Positions 1-8,585 of a stretch of DNA of 64,000 nt are shown here, piece after piece. The notes below the pieces were generated by a model that saw only the letters and a list, made by a program, of their open reading frames with translations, had not been told where the DNA came from and did no database searches. Origin of the DNA: a gamma proteobacterium HIMB55 (lineage in GTDB: Bacteria; Pseudomonadota; Gammaproteobacteria; Pseudomonadales; Halieaceae); NCBI GenBank assembly GCA_000227505.4, contig AGIF02000001.1, forward strand, positions 2,128,035 to 2,192,034, written 5' to 3'. The translations under genes were made by a program, and so were the position numbers. Each line of letters opens with the position of its first letter. Position 1 is the first letter of the stretch.

Positions 1-109
1 CTTTTCGTCTGCGTGCAAGAATGTCTCTACCGGCATTAATGACCGAGTGGAGCAGCCCAGAGATCCCAAGCGTATCGAGCTGTGGTTCAACGGTATTCTT
101 TACTTCCAT
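1..109 (-). CDS. N-terminal fragment of an unidentified protein, cut by the left edge
   Basis: Reading leftwards from an ATG at 109-107, the minus strand stays open for 36 codons to the window edge, giving a peptide that begins MEVKNTVEPQLDTLG and continues with mixed hydrophobic and basic residues ending RRRK. An adjacent in-frame GTG (112-110) is an alternative start. The amino-acid mix looks like a real soluble N terminus. The frame has no stop before the edge, and the GH16 gene is divergent from it. I do not recognise the family and there is too little sequence to assign one. Confidence 0.4.
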   Translation of the reverse strand, partial: MEVKNTVEPQLDTLGISGLLHSVINAGRDILARRRK

Positions 110-355
110 CACGCAAGTCCCGTCTTAACGCCCTTACTCGGGCAGACTTTTAATATAGCGAAGGCTTGAACTCGGCTCACGCATTAATCGCGACGATCAC
201 GATAAAATAAAGCGATACCAACAATCCTGATAAACCTGCAAAAAAGTCGATTTATCTCAAATATACGGAGGGCAATAACCGCGTTTGATAATCTGGCGCC
301 GCTAAAGCTGCCGTCCCTAGTCAACAAGTAAAACAAGCAGTAGGAAAAACGCTCA

Positions 356-2107
356 GTGGCAAACAAATTCTCAACACCGCGCGCCAATCTAATTCGGCAA
401 GCCTCTCCAATGATGTGGGCTTTTCTGCTTGTTGTTCTGTGCCAGTCAGCGGCCTTTGCTTCAGATCGGGTTTTGACTGTCGTTAATACTGGGGGTATCG
501 GCCCAACATGGGATGGTGGTATTGGTGCATTCGATCAAGAAATCGATTTTGACAGCTGCATCAATGATTCAGGAGCGGGTTGCCCGAATATCAGCTGGGC
601 GTGGGTGGGAGATGGCGAAAATCGATTCCTTCGCTTCGAGTATCCGGGGAGCGGTCAGCTAGCCGGTGTGTACTTTAAATCGTCGATCCCACAGGACTTT
701 CGGGTCTTTCAAGGTGGCACCCTAGAAATTGAGGCGCGAGCCTCAGTGCCCAATACAGCGCTGACCATAAAGGTCGACTGCGAATGGCCCTGTTCCACCG
801 GTGAAATCCGGCTAGCCGAAACACTTAGCGATGAATGGACAACGATCAGTATCGATGTCGATGACCTCGTAGCAAGCGAGTTGGATCTGCAAAATGTTGA
901 TACTGGCTTGGTCTTTTGGCCGAGCGACCTAGGCCTCGTAACCGTCGATATCAAAAGCATCGTATGGCGCATGACCGCGATGTCGGCGGGCTTGCAACGT
1001 GGAACCGGTGGCCCCCTTTTACTGTTAAACAACCTGCGGGGACAGGAAAACATCTCGCCTTCTGCCTACCCTGATATGCGGCTCCTGTGGGCGGATGAGT
1101 TTGATGGCGACGACGTCAATCTACGAGATTGGAACTTTGATATCGGTGATAACGGTTGGGGTAATGAGGAGTGGCAGTACTACCAGCCACAGAACGCGAC
1201 GTTACAAGAAGGTCACTTGGTTATCACTGCACGAGAGCAGCGCGTTGGCGGATCAACCTATACCTCCACCCGCATCAAAACCGAGGGCGAAGTTGAATTT
1301 ACCTACGGGCGAGTCGACATCCGCGCCGCCCTACCCGAGGGGCAAGGCATTTGGCCCGCGCTCTGGGCCCTAGGTGCAAACTTCCGGCAAGTGGGTTGGC
1401 CCAGAACCGGCGAGCTCGACATCATGGAAATGATTGGCGGTAGAGGACGAGAAAACACCGTCCACGGAACCATGCATTGGAATCGCGGCGGCCTCAATGC
1501 GCCTTACTCTCATACCTATCAGGGTGGCTCCTACCATTTAGATTCTGGTAAGTTCTCCTACGGCTTTCATGTGTTCAGCATGATTCGATCACCTGAGGGC
1601 GTAACTTGGTTGGTGGACGATATTCCGTTCTACAGCTACCAGTTCACGGACGCGCCTGATTTTGATGCCTTCCAAAAACCGTTCTTTCTCATCTTTAACA
1701 TTGCTGTCGGTGGTCGCTGGCCAGGTTACCCCGATGAGAGCACCAACTTCCCTCAGCGGCTTGTTGTCGATTACGTAAGAGTGTTTGGCGCAAACGCCGA
1801 CGACGAGGACTCGGACGGCGACGGCGTTGCGGATCCGATCGACGACCTGCCGCTTGACCCTAATGACAGCATCGATACTGACAATGACGGTCAGGGAAAC
1901 ACCGAGGATGACGACGATGATAATGATGGTTATCTCGATGACGTCGATGACTATCCACTGGACGCTACGAAGTGGTCGGTCAACCAGCCAAACGAGGGAA
2001 ATGAAGGAACCGACGAAGCGTATCGCTCGAATTTTTTACTTATGTTCGTTGCTACGTTGTTGAATACCGACAACCCACAAAAGCCGAGTACTGCGCCAGT
2101 TCGTTAA
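356..2107 (+). CDS. Secreted GH16 endo-beta-1,3-glucanase (laminarinase-like) with TSP3-type repeats
   Basis: This is a secreted glycoside hydrolase of family 16, most like beta-1,3-glucanases (laminarinases). The GTG start at 356 has an AGGAAA ribosome site 8 nt upstream; ATG at 410 lacks one. The signal peptide has its hydrophobic core at about residues 19-30 and probable cleavage after AFA. Residues about 50-225 form a beta-rich, possibly galactose-binding-like module. Residues about 243-478 are the GH16 fold, opening with LLWADEFDG and ending near VDYVRVFG. The signature ELDIME places the nucleophile at E353 and the acid/base at E358, with D355 between. Residues about 480-545 are Asp-rich calcium-binding thrombospondin type 3 repeats (DSDGDGVADPIDDLP and similar), followed by a short hydrophobic stretch near the C terminus. 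In marine bacteria such enzymes degrade algal laminarin outside the cell. Substrate is inferred from family only. No transporter or other GH lies beside it. Confidence 0.93.
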   Translation: MANKFSTPRANLIRQASPMMWAFLLVVLCQSAAFASDRVLTVVNTGGIGPTWDGGIGAFDQEIDFDSCINDSGAGCPNISWAWVGDGENRFLRFEYPGSGQLAGVYFKSSIPQDFRVFQGGTLEIEARASVPNTALTIKVDCEWPCSTGEIRLAETLSDEWTTISIDVDDLVASELDLQNVDTGLVFWPSDLGLVTVDIKSIVWRMTAMSAGLQRGTGGPLLLLNNLRGQENISPSAYPDMRLLWADEFDGDDVNLRDWNFDIGDNGWGNEEWQYYQPQNATLQEGHLVITAREQRVGGSTYTSTRIKTEGEVEFTYGRVDIRAALPEGQGIWPALWALGANFRQVGWPRTGELDIMEMIGGRGRENTVHGTMHWNRGGLNAPYSHTYQGGSYHLDSGKFSYGFHVFSMIRSPEGVTWLVDDIPFYSYQFTDAPDFDAFQKPFFLIFNIAVGGRWPGYPDESTNFPQRLVVDYVRVFGANADDEDSDGDGVADPIDDLPLDPNDSIDTDNDGQGNTEDDDDDNDGYLDDVDDYPLDATKWSVNQPNEGNEGTDEAYRSNFLLMFVATLLNTDNPQKPSTAPVR

Positions 2108-2408
2108 TCCTCAAATACCGACCGCCTCGATACTCCCAAAAACCCGCCAGCCAAGCCTAACCCGCTGGCAATCTATCTTCACAGACGAGACCCTGCACGT
2201 TTCGCGTCGAGCCTTTCGAGCACCACCTACTGATTATGCTTTAAGATCTATAAGCACTTGGCTCAGCGCTATCTGGCTGGCACAGTGATATTTCGGTGCT
2301 GCTTTTCATCGCTCGAGCCGGCAACGCACCACTAAAACGTGATCAGCCAAAAACGTAGCCGTATGACCGTCACCAAAACGGATAAAAACATAACAAGGAT
2401 AGAAGTAG
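2108..2408. other. Intergenic region between GH16 and Nudix genes
   Basis: No convincing gene. The only structure seen is a weak inverted repeat (GCCAGC at 2146-2151 and GCTGGC at 2164-2169, 12 nt loop) without a T-tract, which could end GH16 transcription. The last 20 bases carry an AAGGATAG ribosome site for the Nudix gene. Confidence 0.5.
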
Positions 2409-3119
2409 ATGACCGACCCTAAAGCCCTCCGACCCGCAAGTACTGTTGTTCTTCTTCGTGATACTGACCACGGCATGGAAACACTGATGCTTAAGCGCAA
2501 CAAAGCGCTCATGTTTGCAGGCGGGCTGTGGGTGTTTCCGGGCGGGGCAATCGATCAGGAGGATATAGAGGCGGGTGGCGGTGACGCCGATGAAACTGCA
2601 CGCATCGCCGCAGCACGCGAGGCTCAAGAAGAGTGCGGCCTGACACCAGATCTCGATAACATGGTCCAGCTGAGCCAATGGACCACGCCAACTGCAGAGC
2701 CAAAACGTTTTCAAACCTGGATCTATGCAGCTCCGATTGTTCAAGACGACGCGGTAACCATCGATGGGGGCGAAATACACGACCATCAGTGGATGCGCGT
2801 CGCAGATGTCGTTGCCGCCCACAAAGCAGGCGAGATGGGCATGATGCCACCCACCTATGTGACCCTCTGTAGCTTACTGCGCTACCACAACACTGCAGAC
2901 ATGATCGAGGGCGAGAAGCAAATCACACCGCCTGAAGTATTGCCGTTGTTCGCAAAAGAAGATGAAACCGTACTTGTCATGTTTGAGGGCGATGCAGGCT
3001 ACGACAACGGACAAAGCACCACGCCCGGTGCTCGGCACAGAGCAGTCATGCAAAACGGAAGCTGGAAGTACATTTACGAGGGTGTCTCAACCGACTATCC
3101 CACGTTTATTCCTGACTGA
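2409..3119 (+). CDS. Nudix hydrolase, NUDT19-like (probable CoA/acyl-CoA diphosphatase)
   Basis: A 236-residue Nudix hydrolase. The Nudix helix is visible as REAQEECGL at residues 70-78, with the metal-binding glutamates E71, E74 and E75. The preceding glycines lie in FPGGAIDQED at 43-52. The loop between G and RE is about ten residues longer than the canonical 23-residue box, which is typical of the NUDT19/peroxisomal CoA-diphosphatase branch. Members hydrolyse a pyrophosphate bond, often in CoA or acyl-CoA, in the cytoplasm. The substrate here is inference. Start ATG has AAGGATAG upstream. It is transcribed in the same direction as the TetR module that follows, but 150 bases separate them. 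Confidence 0.88.
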   Translation: MTDPKALRPASTVVLLRDTDHGMETLMLKRNKALMFAGGLWVFPGGAIDQEDIEAGGGDADETARIAAAREAQEECGLTPDLDNMVQLSQWTTPTAEPKRFQTWIYAAPIVQDDAVTIDGGEIHDHQWMRVADVVAAHKAGEMGMMPPTYVTLCSLLRYHNTADMIEGEKQITPPEVLPLFAKEDETVLVMFEGDAGYDNGQSTTPGARHRAVMQNGSWKYIYEGVSTDYPTFIPD

Positions 3120-3250
3120 TGCGAGATTAAGACAACGTGCTTTAAGCGCACCCCCGAGCGTCAACAAGGGGGCTACAGAAGTACTTTTGCTGAGGAGAGT
3201 TCACCCCGCCTCTTTACTCATAAGCACAGCTCGCTATTATAGATTGCGTT

Positions 3251-3262
3251 AAGTAATAACGA
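3251..3262 (+). promoter_or_regulatory. Copy 1 of shared 12-mer AAGTAATAACGA before the TetR gene
   Basis: The exact 12-mer AAGTAATAACGA lies at 3251-3262, just ahead of the TetR start codon, and again at 4898-4909 ahead of the Rieske gene. Allowing one mismatch, the match extends to 15 bases. In this copy the surrounding bases also make a small dyad, GTTA-N5-TAAC. It could be an operator for the neighbouring TetR protein; this is inference. Confidence 0.35.
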
Positions 3263-3272
3263 ATCAACTACC

Positions 3273-3860
3273 GTGCAACGAAAACGAACTCGACTCACCC
3301 CTGAGGCACGAGCTGATAACTTGCTCGATGCAGCCGCCATGCTCATCTGCCGAAACGGGCTAGCCACATTCACGATAGAGGGTCTTGCTACAGAGGCCTC
3401 TGTCTCAGTACCGCTGGTTTACAACTACTTTTCAAGCCGGGTCTTATTGCTGCAGGCACTCCTGCAACGTGAGTACAGCCGGTTCGGGAAAAGGACCTCC
3501 GTGGCCGCGAGCAATGCTGAGACTTTCAGAGATATTGTCCGCGTGTCAGTGCGCAGTAATTTCGAGCACAACGCACCCGGCACGGTTCTGCCAATGCTCA
3601 TCACACAGCCCGAAATCGCCTGTGTTATCCAAGATGAGCTCAAGCAAAACAGCAGAAACGCAGCCAATTTTTTGATCGAGCGCACCGCAAAGCATTATCA
3701 ATTGGACACCGATCGCGCGCGCCTCATTGTTCAACTTTCAAGAGGTGCTGCTTGGGCTGCGGCTGAGTGGTCGGGCAAGCAAACCAGAGATCAAAACGAG
3801 ATGATCGAAATGACTGTGGATTACATCATCGCAGGCATCGAGCAGCTCACGATAAAGTAG
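3273..3860 (+). CDS. TetR/AcrR-family transcriptional regulator
   Basis: A 195-residue TetR-type regulator. The N-terminal helix-turn-helix lies at about residues 11-58, ending in SVPLVYNYFSSR, the usual recognition-helix end with Y-N-Y-F. The rest is the helical ligand-binding and dimerisation domain with no recognisable ligand specificity. Start is GTG at 3273. It begins 10 bases upstream of the oxidoreductase gene and probably heads the operon with the Rieske and PhyH genes, so it is a candidate local regulator. A sequence AAGTAATAACGA lies 11 bases before its start and is repeated before the Rieske gene (see repeats). Target and inducer are unknown. Confidence 0.92.
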   Translation: MQRKRTRLTPEARADNLLDAAAMLICRNGLATFTIEGLATEASVSVPLVYNYFSSRVLLLQALLQREYSRFGKRTSVAASNAETFRDIVRVSVRSNFEHNAPGTVLPMLITQPEIACVIQDELKQNSRNAANFLIERTAKHYQLDTDRARLIVQLSRGAAWAAAEWSGKQTRDQNEMIEMTVDYIIAGIEQLTIK

Positions 3861-3873
3861 TTAAGGGGATTTG

Positions 3874-4893
3874 ATGACAATTAATCGGCAGTGGCGCTTA
3901 GCAAAACGCCCCGTAGGTATGGTCGGAAGAGACAACTTCGAGTTCGTGGAAACCACCGTCCCTAAGGTCCAAGACCAACAGATACTCATTAAGAACCTCT
4001 ACTTTTCTTTCGACCCAACTCAGCGCGGTTGGATGGTCGACCGCCCCAGCTATCTTCCCCCTGTCGGGATTGGTGAGGTGATGCGCGGCGGGACCGTAGG
4101 ACAGGTCGTGTTATCCAATCATCAAGATTTCGCTGAAGGCGATCTCGTGCAAACGATGGGGGGCTGGCAGGATTACGCAGTAATAACGCCTGGCGAGGGC
4201 GTCACCGGCGTGACCAAAATACCTGACGGTGTGACACCCGAGATGATGCTGTCGGTCATTGGGCTGACAGGCATCACTGCTTACTTTGGCATGCTAGAAC
4301 TCGGTCAGCCAAAAGCCGGCGAAACCGTCCTAGTGTCTGGCGCTGCAGGCGCAACCGGCTCGGTCGCGGCTCAGATTGCCAAGTTAAAAGGCTGTCGAGT
4401 TGTTGGTATCGCTGGTGGGTCTGAAAAATGCGGATGGCTTACTGACGTTGCAGGATTGGACGCAGCTATCGACTACAAGCAGGGCAATTTAGACGCGCAA
4501 ATTGCAGAAGCCTGTCCTGATAAATGGAATGTGTTCTTTGACAACGTAGGCGGCGATACGCTGGAGGCTGCGCTGAACCACTTAGCCCTCTATTCTCGGG
4601 TTGTCCTGTGCGGTGGTATTTCGGGTTACAACGCCGAGGACCCAATCCCTGGTCCCTCGAACCTTATGAATTTGGTGACCAACCGCGCGCGCATGGAGGG
4701 ATTCATCATCCTCGATTACATGCCGCGTGCCATGGAAGCGATTCAGGATCTAATGGGCTGGGTTATGTCGGGGGAGCTGAAGTTTCAGGTGGATGTGCAG
4801 GAAGGCTTTGAAAATATTCCAAGAACACTGAGCCGACTCTACACGGGCGAAAATCACGGCAAGCAGCTCCTCAAGCTAGCAGACCCAAGCTAA
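3874..4893 (+). CDS. NADPH-dependent medium-chain dehydrogenase/reductase (zinc-free, LTB4-12-HD/CurA-like)
   Basis: A 339-residue MDR-superfamily oxidoreductase of the zinc-independent PTGR/CurA type, which reduces activated double bonds (enones) with NADPH. The N-terminal substrate domain contains FDPTQRGWM, close to the family's conserved start. The Rossmann domain has the nucleotide loop SGAAGATGS around residues 148-156 and continues through VVGIAGGSEKC. The structural and catalytic zinc cysteines of true alcohol dehydrogenases are absent. I choose ATG at 3874, preceded by AAGGGGAT; TTG at 3871 is in frame but less likely. The gene follows the TetR gene by 13 bases and precedes the Rieske gene, suggesting a shared catabolic task. 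Confidence 0.92.
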   Translation: MTINRQWRLAKRPVGMVGRDNFEFVETTVPKVQDQQILIKNLYFSFDPTQRGWMVDRPSYLPPVGIGEVMRGGTVGQVVLSNHQDFAEGDLVQTMGGWQDYAVITPGEGVTGVTKIPDGVTPEMMLSVIGLTGITAYFGMLELGQPKAGETVLVSGAAGATGSVAAQIAKLKGCRVVGIAGGSEKCGWLTDVAGLDAAIDYKQGNLDAQIAEACPDKWNVFFDNVGGDTLEAALNHLALYSRVVLCGGISGYNAEDPIPGPSNLMNLVTNRARMEGFIILDYMPRAMEAIQDLMGWVMSGELKFQVDVQEGFENIPRTLSRLYTGENHGKQLLKLADPS

Positions 4894-4897
4894 CAAG

Positions 4898-4909
4898 AAG
4901 TAATAACGA
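4898..4909 (+). promoter_or_regulatory. Copy 2 of shared 12-mer AAGTAATAACGA before the Rieske gene
   Basis: Exact second copy of the 12-mer found before the TetR gene, about 40 bases ahead of the Rieske oxygenase start and just after the preceding stop codon. It lacks the left arm of the dyad seen in copy 1. Two copies in the same small module suggest a regulatory site, but chance cannot be excluded. Confidence 0.3.
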
Positions 4910-4950
4910 GTCGCTGAGGACCTGATACAAACGACAAAGAGCTCTGCCAT

Positions 4951-6084
4951 ATGGATAACAACACAGTAGGCTTACTCGAAGTTCCTGAAATCATCGATCG
5001 CATTTTTGAGCATATCGATAACGGAACAACTGACCTTGGAACGGTGCAGTGGCATGAGCCGGTAGAGCACTACACAAGCCAAAGCCGTTACGAACAAGAG
5101 ATCGCGCTATTGCGTAAGCGACCCGTTGTGTTTTGTCCATCAGCAGCCATCCCTGACGCCGGAAGCTACATCTCCCGTACTGCGGCCGGCACGCCCTTGC
5201 TCGTGGTTCGCGACAATGACTTACAGGTCCGCGCCTTTATCAATGCGTGCCGCCACCGTGGTATGAAGGTTGCGTCGGGCGAAGGGTGTACCCGAACCTT
5301 CTCCTGCCCCTACCACGGATGGACCTATAACCTAGATGGCTCACTGCGGGGCGTTCCGGGTGAGGCAGCCTTCCCTGACCTCGACAAGGAGACTTCAGGA
5401 CTTAAAGAAGTATTTGCCGTTGAAAAAGGTGGCCTGGTTTACGTCCAGCAGGAAGGCGAACCAAGGCTCGAAACACTCAAGACGGCACTGGACTTTTTTG
5501 AGCCCTCACAGTCCTTCTTTTACAAAAACGACACGGTAGATGAGGCCAACTGGAAGCTACTGACGGAGACACTACTCGAGGGTTACCACATCAAGTCACT
5601 GCATCGGGAGAGCTTTTACCCGTTTGGTTTAGACAACATCAACATTGTGGAGTCCTACGGACAGAACTCCCGCGTGATCTATCCGTTTAAACGTATCGAG
5701 AAGCTGAGGTCTGTGGCGCGCGAGGAGCGCAACATAGAGGGCTCAGCAACACTGGTGTATCACCTATTCCCCAACGTCAGCGTTTCAGTCTTATCGAAAC
5801 ACACGAGCGTCACCGTCATCGAACCCCTGTCACCGACACGCACCCAGATGTTTTCTTACGCCATCAAACACGCAGAGCAAAACGGTGTCGAAATCAGCGA
5901 CGAAGACGCAATGCGGGACGTCGACTTTGTGAATAAGTCGGGTCAGGAAGAAGATCGGGCTGCCGCCAGAGACATCCAAGAGACAGTCACAACCTCGGCC
6001 AATTCGCATCTAACCTTTGGCTATTACGAAAAGGCGATTGTTAGTTTTCATCAGCAGCTACAAAACGAGTTGGGGGAGACCTAA
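4951..6084 (+). CDS. Rieske [2Fe-2S] ring-hydroxylating-type oxygenase, alpha subunit
   Basis: A 377-residue aromatic-ring-hydroxylating-dioxygenase-type alpha subunit. The Rieske cluster ligands are C100 and H102 (CRHRG) and C119 and H122 (CPYHGW). The mononuclear iron site is in the helix ETLLEGYHIKSLHRE, with H213 and H218; a distal acidic ligand is expected in the later helix region. Such enzymes hydroxylate or demethylate with O2, taking electrons from a ferredoxin and reductase. Neither reductase nor beta subunit is nearby, so it is probably a homotrimeric, alpha-only type supplied by another locus. The context (zinc-free reductase, PhyH dioxygenase, TetR) suggests breakdown of an organic substrate, identity unknown. 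Confidence 0.93.
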   Translation: MDNNTVGLLEVPEIIDRIFEHIDNGTTDLGTVQWHEPVEHYTSQSRYEQEIALLRKRPVVFCPSAAIPDAGSYISRTAAGTPLLVVRDNDLQVRAFINACRHRGMKVASGEGCTRTFSCPYHGWTYNLDGSLRGVPGEAAFPDLDKETSGLKEVFAVEKGGLVYVQQEGEPRLETLKTALDFFEPSQSFFYKNDTVDEANWKLLTETLLEGYHIKSLHRESFYPFGLDNINIVESYGQNSRVIYPFKRIEKLRSVAREERNIEGSATLVYHLFPNVSVSVLSKHTSVTVIEPLSPTRTQMFSYAIKHAEQNGVEISDEDAMRDVDFVNKSGQEEDRAAARDIQETVTTSANSHLTFGYYEKAIVSFHQQLQNELGET

Positions 6085-6167
6085 ATGGTCAAGCTCGTTA
6101 TTGGAGTGGCTCAACCTGTCAGCACAATGACTCATGAGAAGAAGGGATGACCCGGGGAGAGAACAGG

Positions 6168-7337
6168 ATGCAAGACATATCAAAATCAATAGAGGCCTGC
6201 GCCGCACACTATGGTGAGCAAGCCGATGCGATGCGCGAATACCTTCTAGCCGGCCAAGCCACTGCACTTGCACTCGATAATCGAGGGCCGATTGAATTCG
6301 ACACGTCCGGTAAGCTCGCACAACATATTTTGGACGCTTACTCGAAGTACGGGTTTTATGTCTTTACGGGCGTTCTCAGCGACGAAGAATGTGAGGACAT
6401 TGAAGCGGATATGGTGTCTCTCAAGCGCTCGTTCCCAACAATGCCTGACAGCGCCGTCGATGCAGATGGGAACCCTGCTTTAGGTTCCGATTCAAAAACA
6501 CCGCATCTCGTTTGGTCTAAGCCGCTGGGAGATCCGCTCGGTGGCACACAGTTAGCCAACGGCAGACACCAGGTCAAAATGTTTGAGCCAGAGGCGACTG
6601 CTGATACCCCTCTCGCATCGCCCTTTATTTTGCTCGGATCGCTTCGCTTCTCCGATGCCTGCTTGCGGACCTATGCCCACCCGGAGCTCCTAAAAGTCGC
6701 AGAGGCAGTTAACGGACCAGACTTCGCCCCCTTTAACGAAGCGCTCTTTATCAAAGAGCCCGGCATTGGTGCCGCGGTGTCTTGGCACCAGGACGGCGTG
6801 ACACATTGGGAGAGCCCGGACTTTGACGAGAACATCCATGGTTTTAATTTCATGGCGCAGCTGTATGGCAGCACGGCTGTTAACGGCGTATGGGTACTGC
6901 CCGGTAGTCATAAGCTGGGTAAGATCGATATCACGGATCTAGTCGCAGAGTCTGGAAGCGAACGTCTTAAGGGAGCTGTACCACTAGTCTGTGACCGCGG
7001 CGATGTGGTCATTTGCAACCGCCAAGCGCTTCATGGCTCCTTTCCAAACAGTGGCTTCGAGCCACGACTTACCGTCAATTTTGGTTTCCATAAGCGCTCC
7101 TCAGTCCTTGGTGTGAAAGGCGGAGGGATCCATAGCGATGCGCAAGTATTCGATGGTGAAATCATTGCTCGCCGCTCAAAGGTGCTCGGCTATGCCATAG
7201 CAGCACGGAAAGAGCGCTACCCCGATGAGATGGCCTACACCTATCAACCCTTCGAGGCGGCAGGACGCTCTTTTGAGTGGAACGATGCAGCCCGCCGCGA
7301 CATGCATGATTACAATCGAGACGATTTAAGTATCTAA
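6168..7337 (+). CDS. Phytanoyl-CoA dioxygenase (PhyH) family Fe(II)/2-oxoglutarate oxygenase
   Basis: A non-haem iron, 2-oxoglutarate-dependent oxygenase of the PhyH family. The iron triad starts at WHQDG, H207 and D209 from the chosen start; the distal ligand is the His in RQALHGSFPNSG, followed by the 2-oxoglutarate-binding Arg in EPRLTVNFGFH. I choose ATG at 6168 because GGGGAGAG lies at good spacing; the in-frame ATG at 6147 has AAGAAGGG only one base away. Length is about 389 residues, longer than minimal PhyH proteins. It is the last gene of the TetR-reductase-Rieske run and would add a second hydroxylation chemistry. Substrate unknown. Confidence 0.9.
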   Translation: MQDISKSIEACAAHYGEQADAMREYLLAGQATALALDNRGPIEFDTSGKLAQHILDAYSKYGFYVFTGVLSDEECEDIEADMVSLKRSFPTMPDSAVDADGNPALGSDSKTPHLVWSKPLGDPLGGTQLANGRHQVKMFEPEATADTPLASPFILLGSLRFSDACLRTYAHPELLKVAEAVNGPDFAPFNEALFIKEPGIGAAVSWHQDGVTHWESPDFDENIHGFNFMAQLYGSTAVNGVWVLPGSHKLGKIDITDLVAESGSERLKGAVPLVCDRGDVVICNRQALHGSFPNSGFEPRLTVNFGFHKRSSVLGVKGGGIHSDAQVFDGEIIARRSKVLGYAIAARKERYPDEMAYTYQPFEAAGRSFEWNDAARRDMHDYNRDDLSI

Positions 7338-7350
7338 CGCCTCGCTCATC

Positions 7351-7393
7351 TAAGCGGCGTCTGTTAGGCACCTGTGCCTCATTGCCGTCGCTT
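7351..7393 (+). terminator. Stem-loop after the PhyH gene
   Basis: TAAGCGGCG (7351-7359) pairs with CGTCGCTTA (7385-7393), nine pairs including one G-U, and AGGCA/TGCCT nests inside it. It starts 13 bases after the PhyH stop. There is no downstream T-run, so a Rho-independent terminator is possible but not certain; RNA 3' end protection is an alternative. Confidence 0.4.
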
Positions 7394-7562
7394 ATCAGGT
7401 GAGCGTATCAGTAACACCCTTTGGGTAGGCGTTAACCGAAACAATACGTTCTTCAGGTAGTGACGTAGATAACCTCAGCCTTCAGACTAGCGCCCGCGTC
7501 GAAGCAGACGCTCTAGCTATTTGAAAGGCCTGTATTTCTATACTCAAGGTTGCGCACTCGCT

Positions 7563-8435
7563 ATGTCTTTAAACCAAAATCCCTATCTACCGATTGGACT
7601 AGCACTGGGCGGTGTTTTCCTCTTTTCGGTGATGGACGCGGTGATGAAAGCACAAGCGCTCGCTATGGGTACCTATAGCGCGATGTATTGGCGTAACGCG
7701 ATGGGCGCATTGTTTGCAGCAATATTGTATCTGCCCTCTAGGCCGCCGCGACCCAGTCCTGATGCCTTCAGATTGCATGTGGGCCGCTCAGCGCTGACGG
7801 CCGTCATGATGTACTGCTTCTTTTTCGGTCTGACACGCGTTCCACTTGCGCAGGCCATTGGACTTACCTTTGTAGCGCCAATCATTGCTTTGTTTCTGGC
7901 CTCGCCATTTTTGGGTGAGCGCATTGGCCCCAATGCTAAATTTGCCGCGCTGCTGGGATTTGGGGGTGTCATGGTTGTGGTGGGCGGTGACCTGCTACGC
8001 ATGAATGCAGACACCGACCTGCTTGGGGTCAGTGCCATGCTGGCTTTCGCCGTCATGTACGCCGTGAATTTAATTCTCCAAAGAAAGCTCGCACTCATCG
8101 CAAAGCCCATGGAAATCACGTTTTATCAAAATACGTTCGTGCTACTCCTGATGTCACCCTTCGCACCTCTCTTACTGCTGATGCCAGCCAATGAACTGCA
8201 ATGGGGTGGCGCTGTGCTCGCGGGCCTTGTTGCCATAGGCTCGCTCATACTTATGTCAATTGCCTATCGTCGCGCCGAGGCGCAGCAACTTATTGCCACC
8301 GAATACACAGCGTTTGTGTGGGCCGCTATGTTCGGATGGTGGTTATTTGGCGAAGCCGTAAGTGCGCAGACGCTCCTTGGCACAAGTCTCATCATGTTTG
8401 GCTGTGTAATAAGCGCACGTAAGACGGCAAGCTGA
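7563..8435 (+). CDS. EamA (DMT superfamily) inner-membrane permease
   Basis: A 290-residue membrane protein with about ten hydrophobic segments arranged as two EamA repeats, as in RhaT/YdcZ-like drug/metabolite transporters. The first repeat contains VMDAVMKAQ and the helix-ending LTFVAPIIALFLASPFLGERIG, the typical EamA repeat end; the second ends in a similar LFGEAVSAQTLLGTSLIMFG. Start is taken as ATG 7563 (MSLNQNPYLP); the in-frame TTG at 7521 would add 14 residues with no membrane role. Transport substrate cannot be told. It follows the PhyH hairpin and is probably transcribed separately. Confidence 0.9.
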   Translation: MSLNQNPYLPIGLALGGVFLFSVMDAVMKAQALAMGTYSAMYWRNAMGALFAAILYLPSRPPRPSPDAFRLHVGRSALTAVMMYCFFFGLTRVPLAQAIGLTFVAPIIALFLASPFLGERIGPNAKFAALLGFGGVMVVVGGDLLRMNADTDLLGVSAMLAFAVMYAVNLILQRKLALIAKPMEITFYQNTFVLLLMSPFAPLLLLMPANELQWGGAVLAGLVAIGSLILMSIAYRRAEAQQLIATEYTAFVWAAMFGWWLFGEAVSAQTLLGTSLIMFGCVISARKTAS

Positions 8436-8457
8436 GCAGGCGACCAAACACCTCTAT

Positions 8458-8473
8458 TGCTAACGCTTTAGCA
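8458..8473 (+). terminator. Small hairpin after the EamA gene
   Basis: TGCTAA and TTAGCA pair around a CGCT loop 22 bases after the permease stop. No T-run follows, so it is a weak terminator candidate. Confidence 0.25.
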
Positions 8474-8585
8474 TGAGTGAATGACGCCCATGACAACCTT
8501 AGGTCACATTTTTCTATATGATGTGCGATCCCAAAACCGGGCTCCACTCGTATAGGAAGCACGTTTTAGTCACGCTAATGAAGTA

